Shown piece by piece: positions 35,974-47,933 of a stretch of DNA of 64,000 nt. Below the pieces are notes generated by a model that was not told the DNA's origin, did no database searches, and saw only the letters and a list, made by a program, of their open reading frames with translations. The stretch is from Cinnamomum chago. Taxonomy: Eukaryota; Streptophyta; Magnoliopsida; Laurales; Lauraceae. Within the stretch, counting starts at the first letter, position 1, and each line of letters begins with the position of its first letter. Where the stretch lies: NCBI GenBank assembly GCA_038049695.1, contig CP142454.1:90852501-90916500 (forward strand), read 5' to 3'. The position numbers were made by a program, and so were the translations under genes.

Positions 35974-38590
35974 GAGCTCAGTTACAAACAAAGAAAACAC
36001 ACTCCTTTTTAAGAGAAGAAATAAAAATGCTACTCTCTCACCTTCTGATTCTACTGCATCCTAAATTTTGTTCTCTCCTATATTGACCATTTACTTCGCT
36101 TCAACGGTAAAATAAAATTACGATTTATTGTGTGTTTATTGTGATTTGAAATTATTTCATCCAATTGTTATTAACACATGTCCATCCATCGTTTTGTGAA
36201 CCAAGCCCCGACCCATGACCCACAATAAAGCAAAAGAAGGAAAAAAAGGCCAAAAAATCGGTTTTTGAAATTTCCGCTGTATCTATCCGCGGTATACCTG
36301 CAGTTATCAGATTTCCTCCACTCAAAGAGGAGGAAAACCGGAAACTGCGAGTTTACCGCCGATTGTAGCAGCGGTAAAGCTTCAATTTCCGGTTTTCCTC
36401 CTCTCAGAGAGGAGGAAATCTGGAAAGTAACGAGTTTACCGCCGATTCCAGCAGCGGTAAAGCTGAGTGAGTGTCCAAATAAAGTCGCAAGGCCTTTCCA
36501 TTTCCAACTAAAAAATAATAGAATGAAAGAAACGATAGTTGTTTTTTTCTCGCAGCGTATTTCCAGTGAACACCCATATGATATGAATAGGGAGAAAAAA
36601 ATCACACAAGCTGACTTTGGCAATTGACACATGTTGAATTCAATTTCTAGTCTTTCTAATATATGTGCTTCCCCATAAATAAAAGTAGAAATATATAAAT
36701 GGTCATCAAATATCATCTCCATAATTAAAGAATAAAATCTTAGATATCACTCTATTAAAGCAATTTGCTCCTGTCTACAACTCCATCCTTAAATCTTTCA
36801 TCACTCGTAGTCCTTGATGGTCATCCGTGTGATTCACTTGATAATAAATTCTTAAAAATTCAATTCCATGCAAACAGAGTGGCCTTTAAGGGAGCACATC
36901 AGTGAAAGAAAATTTAAAAGCATTGAGTGTTATCACGAATCTAATCTAGAGCAATGACACAAAAGGTTCTGCAAACTTGTTATCAACATCTAAGCTTTAT
37001 TTTTGTTGACATGCTTAGATTTGGAGACTCTCTGGACCTAACCAGAAAGCTGAACGACTGATGGAACTGGTCAAATCAAGCTCGATAACTATTTAGGACC
37101 GTAGCAAAACAACACACGTTCGCTTCCACGCATAGAAAGGCAGTGATGTCTCGACTACTACGGGATGTCTGTACGGTTGCAAACGGAATGGTTTCGGATC
37201 GGAACGATAGTGGACTCGGACCCGTTTCTGAATAACGGTTCCGGTTGTGATTCCGGTTCTGTCTCGTAACTCGTTTAGTTGGTCCAGACCCATTTCTGAA
37301 TAACGGTTCCGGTTCTGAATCCGGTTTTGACTCGTAAGTTGTTTAGTTGGTTCCAGACCCGGCTCCAGTAGGATAACCCGGATCCAGGTCTACCTAGAGA
37401 ACTGGAATCCTGTTCCAAAATTGATTCTAATTTATCTTTATTCTTCATGTCTCCTAAAATAAGCATATCATTCAACTCATAACAGTGCGTCAAGTCCACT
37501 ACCGCGAATATTGTACGAAAAAATGTCCACAAAAAGGGAGTTAATTTTGAGGTACAATTTGCAATATCAAATGCTCATAAGCCGGGTCCACGCGTCGGAA
37601 CCTATATGGACCCGGACCCGTTTATCAATCGGAACCTAAAATAGGTTCCGGACCCGGACCCGTTTATGAAGCGGGACCTAAAATAGGTTCCCGACCCGGT
37701 TTTTTACGGGTCGGAACTTCTGGGTAATCGGATACCCGTTTGGCCCCTACATGTTTGCGATTGTAGGCTCTTTTTTTTTTCTCCGATTGAAATGAAGGTT
37801 CTACTGGTATCACGTACATACTCGATCGTAGATTTTAGGATCTCTGGGTTTTTATTGTAACAATTATGCACCCTGTATAGAAGAGTCAATAATTTCGTAG
37901 AACCAAAGATATATTTAGTTTGGAGATTTCTCGGGAAATTTAGGTTGTGCATGGCCATGAGATACTCAAACACATACATCCTTGTCATGGGCTGCATTCT
38001 CACTTTGGGATCAGCAAAACCGATGTTCAATGTATGAGCTAAAAAACAAGTGAGATAAGAAAGAGAAGGTGGAACCGGATCCAGACCCGGAACCGTTTCG
38101 GAACCGATTCCTTGTCTTCGGAACCAGAACACGAACAATATATGGGACGGGTCTAGATCAAGGTCCGGGTCTAGGTAAAGAATGATATTAAAAAAAAACA
38201 TATGGTTTTCAGGAGAGATTTTAGAAAATTGAGGTAATATGTTGGTTATCGGGTCCACGGGTCCGAACCAAAGTGGAACCGGACCCGGACCCATTTTCTT
38301 ATTGGGGCATGATTAAGGACCCAGACCCGGTTTTAACGGGTCGGAACCTCCGCGTAATCGGAGAATCGAGGACCCACTTACATCCCTAGTCGTACGCCAC
38401 CTCAGCAGTGAGAGGTCATGGGTTTGAGACCTCGCATCACTGCTCCCTCCCTCCCTCATAAATATATCTATATATATTTTGGCCGAACGGGTATTCCGGC
38501 TCTCAAGCACTAAGTGCAAATAAATAAATAAATAACCCGAGCACGGTCCATCTATTAATAACTTAACCCCATACCCAAAGCCCAATCCAT
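35974..38590 (-). repeat. Right array monomer R6 (2,617 bp), class X
   Basis: Standard length. Class X markers: GGTTTTCAGGAGAG near 38205, CCAAAGTGGAACC near 38269, CTCAAGCACTAAG near 38503. Confidence 0.92.
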
Positions 38591-40017
38591 GAGCTCAGTT
38601 ACAAACAAAGAAAACACACTCCTTTTTAAGAGAAGAAATAAAAATGCTACTCTCTCACCTTCTGATTCTACTGCATCCTAAATTTTGTTCTCTCCTATAT
38701 TGACCATTTACTTCGCTTCAACGGTAAAATAAAATTACGATTTATTGTGTGTTTATTGTGATTTGATATTATTTCATCCAATTGTTATTAACACATGTCC
38801 ATCCATCATTTTGTGAACGAAGCCCCGACCCGTGACCCACAATAAAGCAAAAGAAGGAAAAAAAGGCCAAAAAATCGGTTTTTGAAATTTCCGCTGTATC
38901 TATCCGCGGTATACCTGCAGTTTCCAGATTTCCTCCTCTCAAAGAGGAGGAAAACCGGAAACTGCCAGTTTACCGCCGATTGTAGCAGCGGTAAAGCTTC
39001 AATTTCCGGTTTTCCTCCTCTCAGAGAGGAGGAAATCTGGAAAGTAACGAGTTTACCGCCGATTCCAGCAGCGGTAAAGCTGAGTGAGTGTCCAAATAAA
39101 GTCGCAAGGCCTTTCCATTTCCAACTAAAAAATAATAGAATGAAAGAAACGATAGTTGTTTTTTTCTCGCAGCGTATTTCCAGTGAACACCCATATGATA
39201 TGAATAGGGAGAAAAAAATCACACAAGCTGACTTTGGCAATTGACACATGTTGAATTCAATTTCTAGTCTTTCTAATATATGTGCTTCCCCATAAATAAA
39301 AGTAGAAATATATAAATGGTCATCAAATATCATCCCCATAATTAAAGAATAAAATCTTAGATATCACTCTATTAAAGCAATTTGCTCCTGTCTACAACTC
39401 CATCCTTAAATCTTTCATCACTCGTAGTCCTTGATGGTCATCCGTGTGATTCACTTGATAATAAATTCTTAAAAATTCAATTCCATGCAAACAGAGTGGC
39501 CTTTAAGGGAGCACATCAGTGAAAGAAAATTTAAAAGCATTGAGTGTTATCACGAATCTAATCTAGAGCAATGACACAAAAGGTTCTGCAAACTTGTTAT
39601 CAACATCTAAGCTTTATTTTTGTTGACATGCTTAGATTTGGAGACTCTCTGGACCTAACCAGAAAGCTGAACGACTGATGGAACTGGTCAAATCAAGCTC
39701 GATAACTATTTAGGACCGTAGCAAAACAACACACGTTCGCTTCCACGCATAGAAAGGCAGTGATGTCTCGACTACTACGGGATGTCTGTACGGTTGCAAA
39801 CGGAATGGTTTCGGATCGGAACGATAGTGGACTCGGACCCGTTTCTGAATAACGGTTCCGGTTGTGATTCCGGTTCTGTCTCGTAACTCGTTTAGTTGGT
39901 CCAGACCCATTTCTGAATAACGGTTCCGGTTCTGAATCTGGTTTTGACTCGTAACTTGTTTAGTTGGTTCCAGACCCGGCTCCAGTAGGATAATCCGGAT
40001 CCGGGTCTACCTAGAGG

Positions 40018-40022
40018 ACTGG
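40018..40022. repeat. Target-site duplication ACTGG, left copy
   Basis: ACTGG precedes the TG end of the LTR and is repeated at 44128-44132. Confidence 0.92.
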
Positions 40023-40683
40023 TGTCACGCCCCCGAACCAGAACCTCGGGGGCGGGAGATGGGATTAAGCACAAATGTATTTTACTTCTCCCAGGATCCG
40101 CGTGTGTGAAGACAACACATTCTGAATATTTTGCGGAAGCATTTGTGGCGTTGCGACCCGAAGTCCGTGGCCATCGGATTCCGCGTCGCACTCAACCTTT
40201 AGCCCATAGCTATTATATCAAGAATCATATCAGACTGGAGTAACCATCACAATAAATTACAGAGCTGACAGTAACAGGATATTACATTCCCAAATATATT
40301 CAAGTTACAATTATCAATGTACATTAATTAAGAATCCCAAGAAAAAGGCTAATAAAAGCCATACAACAATAAGCTATAAACTACTACCCAAATGTGACGT
40401 AGCTCCGATGTCAGACTCAATGTCTACATGACATAGCCGACAAAACAACCTGCAAGGCATGGCTCCAAAGCCAACAAAACACTCAACTCGGGGCGAAGAA
40501 ATCTGAACCTGAGTACCAAAAGTAGTGGGTCAGACACGACGGTCTGGCAGGTGGATGAAAAGAACACAATATAGCGAATAATAATACAAATGATAAATAA
40601 TGCTATTTGCTCGAAATGCTGCATATAATTATACGGGTGCAAAGTCGGGAATCTCGGGGAAAACTTGTATTCATTTCCAGCAC

Positions 40684-41105
40684 GGGTAAAACATGAACAT
40701 CTAATAAAACATGTATTCATTTACATCATCTATAATCATAGATATTTGACAATCGGGTACTCGTCTAAAACATGTATAAATATAGTGGTTTGACAAAACA
40801 AACGTTCATTTGAAACTTAAGTAAAACACAAGTATACAACAAATCGGGTATCATGTAGAATAGGTATAAACATAGGAATCTGGCAAAACAAGTGTCATCA
40901 AAAATATATTTCAAACCATGGATATTGACAAATCGGGTAATCGTTTAAAACGTGTATAAACATGGGAATCTCACAAGTCAAATGTCATTTAAAACAAAGC
41001 ACGGCTATTTAACAATTCGGGTTTTCGTTTAAGACATGCGAAATCATATAAATCTAGCAAAATCATTTATCGTTTGAAACATATGTAAAAGCACGGGTAT
41101 TCGCC
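40684..41105. repeat. Degenerate ~80-100-bp tandem repeat in the solo LTR
   Basis: The phrase AATCGGGTA or a close form recurs at about 40752, 40853, 40932 and 41016. Each time it is followed by a TAAAACATGTATAAA-like stretch and a CAAAACAA-like stretch. Period is irregular and copies are much diverged. Confidence 0.7.
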
Positions 41106-41415
41106 CAACCGGCGTTCCTGTAAAACATGTACGTGTGCAAAGGACATAAAACAATATAATAGTGACTGGATTTACAATAGAGAGCATTAACACTTATCTA
41201 AATAACAACTTTCATAAAAGCAATGAATCATTTAACTGAAAAAAAGTAAGCAATATAAACCATGTCGGGTGTCCAAGGAATCGGGAACTGGCAAGATGGC
41301 AATCACAAGAAGCTAAGTCCTCTATCACCGAAGTGACAAGAGCGGGACGTTGGTCTCAGTCACACAAGGTGAGGAGACTCAACGTAAATCATATATACAA
41401 TAATAAATACACGGG

Positions 41416-41476
41416 AACGGGACCACGGTAGCGAACCGGGTATCGGGACGGGACCACGGCAATAACCGGGTATCGG
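41416..41476. repeat. 31-bp tandem duplication in the solo LTR
   Basis: ACGGGACCACGG...ACCGGGTATCGGG occurs twice in a row, starting at 41416 and 41447, with small differences. Confidence 0.8.
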
Positions 41477-41608
41477 GATCCAAACTGCAGCTGGCGGGAC
41501 GGGAGAGGGATTTCCAAGTCAGTGGATCAGACTGACAAGGTATCCAAGCTTAGTGATGCCGACTCATAGGTTAAAACCAATCGAGACATATGCAAGTAAT
41601 CAAGTACA

Positions 41609-41680
41609 GTAAATAAACGGGTAAACGGGGGTGCTCAAGGGCACGTAAATAAACGGGTAAACGGGGGTGCTCAAGGGCAC
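41609..41680. repeat. Perfect 36-bp tandem duplication in the solo LTR
   Basis: A 36-bp unit beginning GTAAATAAACGGGTAAACG is present twice without change at 41609 and 41645, so this is a very recent duplication. Confidence 0.9.
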
Positions 41681-42094
41681 ACTGTCATATCATATCGGGC
41701 AATACATTTCGGGACAAGTAACTGTTACTAATGTAACTTCAATGCTTTCGGGAAAACAAGTCATGTAATGCAAATCTCGGGACAAGAGGTGAAACAATGA
41801 ACTATGACAATTTCGGGAAAACTATTAATTTCAAGATCTATTTAAGTGAATAGGGGTCCCGTATGTCGATTATAACAATTACTTGGTACTCCTTGAGTTT
41901 GAAGACATTCCGGGCTCCTTATGCACTTTTACTACTTTTCAAAACTTCGAATGACATCCTTGTGATATGGTTTCTTTCTCGAATGGCCTCATACAATGCT
42001 TAGTGAATCTCCTTTGATCGACAAAGCTCAACGCTCGAACGAACCGAAGAGTTCGTTCGAGCGGGGAGCTTTTCAAAATCTGGGGAATTTCGGT

Positions 42095-42405
42095 TACCTG
42101 GCAGTTAGCTGGCGGTTAGCCGCCGCTGGGGCAGGCGGCTAGCCGCTGGCTGACCGCACAGCTGACCGCGGCTGGGCTGCAGAAATGCAGCTTACTGGAA
42201 AGCTGACCGCCAAGTGCGGTTAGCTGGCGGTTAGCCGCCGATGTGTTCGGCGGTTAGCCGCTGGCCAACCGTGGAGCTGACTGGGTTTTGAGGAGAAGAA
42301 GTGTGCTCTCTGGAAAAGCCACCGTGACATTTCGGCTAGCTGGCGGTTAGCCGCCAGTCGCCAGGCGGCTAGCCGCAAGGTGACCGCAGGCTGACCACCA
42401 GGTGC
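42095..42405 (-). repeat. Three-copy ~115-bp minisatellite with GGCGGYTAGCCGCC core
   Basis: GGCGGTTAGCC occurs at 42111, 42226 and 42342 (spacing 115 and 116 bp), with nearby GGCGGCTAGCCGC copies. It is the counterpart of 19088-19385 in the other LTR, with the same period and copy number despite divergence between the LTRs. Confidence 0.85.
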
Positions 42406-43610
42406 GGGAACACCCACTGTAATCAGATTTTCAGCCATTTCTCCTCCTTAAAACCATTCTCTCCACTTTTACTGAGTCCCTACAAGAAAATTGAGCTAAG
42501 AGCTCCTCCAATGCATCCATCTACACTTCTCCATTACTCCATCATGTGTTCATTCCATCACTTCTTCCATCAATATCAAATCCAATGCAATTAAAGAAAG
42601 AAGGAAACCATTTCACAACATTCATAAAGGCTATCACAAGGATGATAAGTACTCTACCAATATGTTTATAAAACATTGAATGACTTAGCTCACCCCATTC
42701 CTCATGAAAACTCCAATGAAAACAAATAACTAAACATCTCCTTTCTTCTCATTTAAAACCACATAAGGAGGAGAGTTCCAATCATATACCGGGATTCATT
42801 TGAGCCCAAATCTATGGATAAACAAAGTCTATTGATCACATTTCCTTGACCAAAGATGTTTTAGCAAAACCCTTTAAATGAGTATCAATTTCAATCAATG
42901 TAACTCATGAACATAACCATGACTAGCCAAACCGACCTCATTCCTTATAAAACCATATGAACAAACTTGGTCAATTGAAATGCAGAATTTCCAAGAGATT
43001 TAATCAATAGAGCGAGACCCATAATATGCATTTTCGAAATCAATAGAACTATAGCAAGAAGCATATGGGAAACATATGTCAAATTACCAAGAATAAGTAA
43101 TAAATTTAGGAATTCTCATAAAACTTTGATGACATTAAAACCATCCATTCATCCACTTGCCTTGGGTTCCAAGCTAGCAAATCAAGCTTCTAATCACCTC
43201 TCAAGCTCAAGATCAACAATCTCTACAAAAACCCCCAAAACAAACCCTAAAATGGGTTAAACAAAGAAAGACAATGAATGGGCTCAAACCCAACTAGAAA
43301 ATAGCACCTAAGGGAGAGCCATAGCACATACAAGGAAAATGGGAAGGAGTCTTTACCTCTAAGGCCATGAATGAACAAGAAGGAGCTTGCAATAGGGGCT
43401 GCCCACCTTGGTTTCCCACAAAAATGGTGTCAAACAAGAGAGGAGATGAAGGAGAGGAAGTTGCCGGAGTTTCCTCGTCGGATTGGTGGCTTGGAGGCTC
43501 CATAAGAGCAAGAGAAATGGAAGAAATGGAGAAGAGGGCTGCTGGCACTGTAGCTGGGAAGTTTCAGTCGATGGAATGGAGAAATGAGGGAGAAAGAGTG
43601 AGTGAAGTCA

Positions 43611-43620
43611 CTTATATAAT
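43611..43620 (-). promoter_or_regulatory. Probable TATA box of the Tekay-type solo LTR
   Basis: Minus-strand ATTATATAAG, just before a CT-rich leader-like stretch (minus strand, about 43605-43560). In the homologous position of the 17876-20762 LTR (around 18370) there is no TATA match. Confidence 0.5.
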
Positions 43621-44127
43621 GGGTGGGTGTGGGTCCCACTACACTCAAAGCTTGCAAAGGGTAAAACATCTATTTGTGGGCCTCGGATGCGATCGACGAA
43701 GGAGAGAAAGATGTTTCTCAAAAAATCTAGTTTCCAAAAAGTATAACTTTGGCATGGTTCTGGGATCTCGAAATTTGGGTCCAGATTTGGTGTGAAAAGA
43801 CTGTTTTGCCCTCAAGGCCAAGAAATCGGGTTTTGGGTTCTCAAATGGATACGAGATCAACATGAAAGTTGTAGGATTCCTCAAGATGAATGCAACGGGC
43901 CAAAAACACAATACGAAACCCATCGGGAAAGTCTCACAAGAAAATGCAAAGCCGAAAAGGGAACCCCCAAATGGCCCCACAAGCTACCAAAGCACTCAAA
44001 AGCCCAAAACTAGAAGAAAAACCATTCTAGCTCACAAACTCAACCCAACAAATACTAATCCCACTAAAAGAACTAATCCACAAATAAAACAACACTAATC
44101 CAAGAGATTAGGGGTCGGGTTCTCACA

Positions 44128-44132
44128 ACTGG
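44128..44132. repeat. Target-site duplication ACTGG, right copy
   Basis: Exact match to 40018-40022; the array continues AATCCTGTTCC as in intact monomers. Confidence 0.92.
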
Positions 44133-45316
44133 AATCCTGTTCCAAAATTGATTCTAATTTATCTTTATTCTTCATGTCTCCTAAAATAAGCATATCATTC
44201 AACTCATAACAGTGCGTCAAGTCCACTACCGCTAATATTGTACGTAAAAATGTCCACAAAAAGGGAGTTAATTTTGAGGTACAATTTGCAATATCAAATG
44301 CTCATAAGCCGGGTCCACGCGTCGGAACCTATATGGACCCGGACCCGTTTATCAATCGGAACCTAAAATAGGTTCCGGACCCGGACCCGTTTATGAAGCG
44401 GGACCTAAAATAGGTTCCCGACCCGGTTTTTTACGGGTCGGAACTTCTGGGTAATCGGATACCCGTTTGGCCCCTACATGTTTGCGATTGTAGGCTCTTT
44501 TTTTTTCTCCGATTGAAATGAAGGTTCTACTGGTATCACGTACATACTCGATCGTAGATTTTAGGATCTCTGGGTTTTTATTGTAACAATTATGCAACCT
44601 GTATAGAAGAGTCAATAATTTCGTAGAACCAAAGATATATTTAGTTTGGAGATTTCTCGGGAAATTTAGGTTGTGCATGGCCATGAGATACTCAAACACA
44701 TACATCCTTGTCATGGGCTGCATTCTCACTTTGGGATCAGCAAAACCGATGTTCAATGTATGAGCTAAAAAACAAGTGAGATAAGAAAGAGAAGGTGGAA
44801 CCGGATCCAGACCCGGAACGGTTTCGGAACCGATTCCTTGTCTTCGGAACCAGAACACGAACAATATATGGGACGGGTCTAGATCAAGGTCCGGGTCTAG
44901 GTAAAGAATGATATTAAAAAAAAACATATGGTTTTCAGGAGAGATTTTAGAAAATTGAGGTAATATGTTGGTTATCGGGTCCACGGGTCCGAACCAAAGT
45001 GGAACCGGACCCGGACCCATTTTCTTATTGGGGCATGATTAAGGACCCAGACCCGGTTTTAACGGGTCGGAACCTCCGCGTAATCGGAGAATCGAGGACC
45101 CACTTACATCCCTAGTCGTACGCCACCTCAGCAGTGAGAGGTCATGGGTTTGAGACCTCGCATCACTGCTCCCTCCCTCCCTCATAAATATATCTATATA
45201 TATTTTGGCCAAACGGGTATTCCGGCTCTCAAGCACTAAGTGCAAATAAATAAATAAATAACCCGAGCACGGTCCATCTATTAATAACTTAACCCCATAC
45301 CCAAAGCCCAATCCAT

Positions 45317-47933
45317 GAGCTCAGTTACAAACAAAGAAAACACACTCCTTTTTAAGAGAAGAAATAAAAATGCTACTCTCTCACCTTCTGATTCTACTGC
45401 ATCCTAAATTTTGTTCTCTCCTATATTGACCATTTACTTCGCTTCAACCGTAAAATAAAATTACGATTTATTGTGTGTTTATAGTGATTTGATATTATTT
45501 CATCCAATTGTTATTAACACATGTCCATCCATCATTTTGTGAACGAAGCCCCGACCCGTGACCCACAATAAAGCAAAAGAAGGAAAAAAAGGCCAAAAAA
45601 TCGGTTTTTGAAATTTCCGCTGTATCTATCCGCGGTATACCTGCAGTTTTCAGATTTCCTCCTCTCAAAGAGGAGGAAAACCGGAAACTGCCAGTTTACC
45701 GCCGATTGTAGCAGCGGTAAAGCTTCAATTTCCGGTTTTCCTCCTCTCAGAGAGGAGGAAATCTGGAAAGTAACGAGTTTACCGCCGATTCCAGCAGCGG
45801 TAAAGCTGAGTGAGTGTCCAAATAAAGTCGCAAGGCCTTTCCATTTCCAACTAAAAAATAATAGAATGAAAGAAACGATAGTTGTTTTTTTCTCGCAGCG
45901 TATTTCCAGTGAACACCCATATGATATGAATAGGGAGAAAAAAATCACACAAGCTGACTTTGGCAATTGACACATGTTGAATTCAATTTCTAGTCTTTCT
46001 AATATATGTGCTTCCCCATAAATAAAAGTAGAAATATATAAATGGTCATCAAATATCATCCCCATAATTAAAGAATAAAATCTTAGATCTCACTCTATTA
46101 AAGCAATTTGCTCCTGTCTACAACTCCATCCTTAAATCTTTCATCACTCGTAGTCCTTGATGGTCATCCGTGTGATTCACTTGATAATAAATTCTTAAAA
46201 ATTCAATTCCATGCAAACAGAGTGGCCTTTAAGGGAGCACATCAGTGAAAGAAAATTTAAAAGCATTGAGTGTTATCACGAATCTAATCTAGAGCAATGA
46301 CACAAAAGGTTCTGCAAACTTGTTATCATCATCTAAGCTTTATTTTTGTTGACATGCTTAGATTTGGAGACTCTCTGGACCTAACCAGAAAGCTGAACGA
46401 CTGATGGAACTGGTCAAATCAAGCTCGATAACTATTTAGGACCGTAGCAAAACAACACACGTTCGCTTCCACGCATAGAAAGGCAGTGATGTCTCGACTA
46501 CTACGGGATGTCTGTACGGTTGCAAACGGAATGGTTTCGGATCGGAACGATAGTGGACTCGGACCCGTTTCTGAATAACGGTTCCGGTTGTGATTCCGGT
46601 TCTGTCTCGTAACTCGTTTAGTTGGTCCAGACCCATTTCTGAATAACGGTTCCGGTTCTGAATCCGGTTTTGACTCGTAAGTTGTTTAGTTGGTTCCAGA
46701 CCCGGCTCCAGTAGGATAACCCGGATCCGGGTCTACCTAGAGGACTGGAATCCTGTTCCAAAATTGATTCTAATTTATCTTTATTCTTCATGTCTCCTAA
46801 AATAAGCATATCATTCAACTCATAACAGTGCGTCAAGTCCACTACCGCTAATATTGTACGTAAAAATGTCCACAAAAAGGGAGTTAATTTTGAGGTACAA
46901 TTTGCAATATCAAATGCTCATAAGCCGGGTCCACGCGTCGGAACCTATATGGACCCGGACCCGTTTATCAATCGGAACCTAAAATAGGTTCCGGACCCGG
47001 ACCCGTTTATGAAGCGGGACCTAAAATAGGTTCCCGACCCGGTTTTTTACGGGTCGGAACTTCTGGGTAATCGGATACCCGTTTGGCCCCTACATGTTTG
47101 CGATTGTAGGCTCTTTTTTTTTTCTCCGATTGAAATGAAGGTTCTACTGGTATCACGTACATACTCGATCGTAGATTTTAGGATCTCTGGGTTTTTATTG
47201 TAACAATTATGCACCCTGTATAGAAGAGTCAATAATTTCGTAGAACCAAAGATATATTTAGTTTGGAGATTTCTCGGGAAATTTAGGTTGTGCATGGCCA
47301 TGAGATACTCAAACACATACATCCTTGTCATGGGCTGCATTCTCACTTTGGGATCAGCAAAACCGATGTTCAATGTATGAGCTAAAAAACAAGTGAGATA
47401 AGAAAGAGAAGGTGGAACCGGATCCAGACCCGGAACCGTTTCGGAACCGATTCCTTGTCTTCGGAACCAGAACACGAACAATATATGGGACGGGTCTAGA
47501 TCAAGGTCCGGGTCTAGGTAAAGAATGATATTAAAAAAAAACATATGGTTTTTAGGAGAGATTTTAGAAAATTGAGGTAATATGTTGGTTATCGGGTCCA
47601 CGGGTCCGAACCAAGGTGGAACCGGACCCGGACCCATTTTCTTATTGGGGCATGATTAAGGACCCAGACCCGGTTTTAACGGGTCGGAACCTCCGCGTAA
47701 TCGGAGAATCGAGGACCCACTTACATCCCTAGTCGTACGCCACCTCAGCAGTGAGAGGTCATGGGTCTGAGACCTCGCATCACTGCTCCCTCCCTCCCTC
47801 ATAAATATATCTATATATATTTTGGCCGAACGGGTATTCCGGCTCTCAAACACTAAGTGCAAATAAATAAATAAATAACCCGAGCACGGTCCATCTATTA
47901 ATAACTTAACCCCATACCCAAAGCCCAATCCAT
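45317..47933 (-). repeat. Right array monomer R8 (2,617 bp), class Y
   Basis: Class Y markers: GGTTTTTAGGAGAG near 47547, CCAAGGTGGAACC near 47611, CTCAAACACTAAG near 47845. Shares TTATCATCATCTAAG (46323) and a GTAAGTTGTTTAG variant (46677) with R11. Confidence 0.92.
47735..47878 (+). other. tRNA-like, SINE-like segment inside the monomer (example in R8)
   Basis: Read on plus here: an A-box-like CACCTCAGCAGTG (left-array reverse complement CAGCTCAGCTGTG) is followed by GAGGTCATGGGTYTGAGACC, close to a tRNA T-arm. The left-array copies read GGTTTGAGTCC (for example 10044-10054, minus), one mismatch from the Pol III B-box consensus GGTTCRANTCC. After a body of about 90 bp the segment ends in a (TAAA)n tract, as SINE-like elements may. 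The gap between A and B boxes is shorter than in a tRNA, so the anticodon arm is absent and this is not a tRNA gene. It is present in every monomer. No target duplication was identified. Confidence 0.4.

Larger units (their letters stand above)
40023..44127 (-). mobile_element. Solo LTR of a Tekay/Del-type chromovirus, 4,105 bp, minus orientation
   Basis: Plus-strand ends are TGTCACGCCCCC and GGGTTCTCACA, flanked by perfect ACTGG duplications. No gag, pol or second LTR is present. Read on the minus strand it is collinear with the 17876-20762 LTR. Near 43680-43800 the minus strand shares AAATCTGGAC, TTTCGAGATC, TACTTTTTGGAAACTAGAT and CATCCGAGGCCC with it. The three-copy ~115-bp GGCGGTTAGCCGCC minisatellite (42095-42405) corresponds to 19088-19385. 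It is 1.2 kb longer than the other LTR, partly through several short tandem repeats between 40.7 and 41.7 kb. It is a divergent family member, not a recent sister. It supplies the lineage identity of an otherwise anonymous 4-kb block. Confidence 0.9.
38591..45316 (-). repeat. Right array monomer R7, class X, interrupted by a solo LTR
   Basis: 6,726 bp. Subtracting the 4,105-bp LTR and a 5-bp duplication leaves 2,616 bp. The right part carries the class X markers and shares a GGCCAAACGGG variant (45208) with R10. Confidence 0.92.

Noticed and set aside
39892..40191. Minus-strand ORF of 99 codons crossing the solo LTR boundary
   Set aside because: It reads from LTR into satellite across the insertion joint, so it is a chance fusion.
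43367..43795. Plus-strand ORF of 142 codons inside the 40023-44127 solo LTR
   Set aside because: It lies antisense to the LTR across its promoter and leader region, with no recognisable domain and no counterpart in the related LTR.
47047..47637. Minus-strand ORF of 196 codons (and fused 293/306-codon forms) in right monomers, including a splice-acceptor-like pyrimidine tract before an ALNIGFAGPKVRM-like stretch
   Set aside because: The fused forms arise only from a one-base change in a T run. Left-array monomers L5 and L6 carry a 2-bp insertion in this frame (near 10560), and L4 has a stop. With no match I can name, a captured exon is possible but unsupported.
47735..47800. A functional tRNA gene
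   Set aside because: A- and B-box-like motifs are present but the anticodon arm is missing and no acceptor stem pairs, so at most a SINE-like relic.
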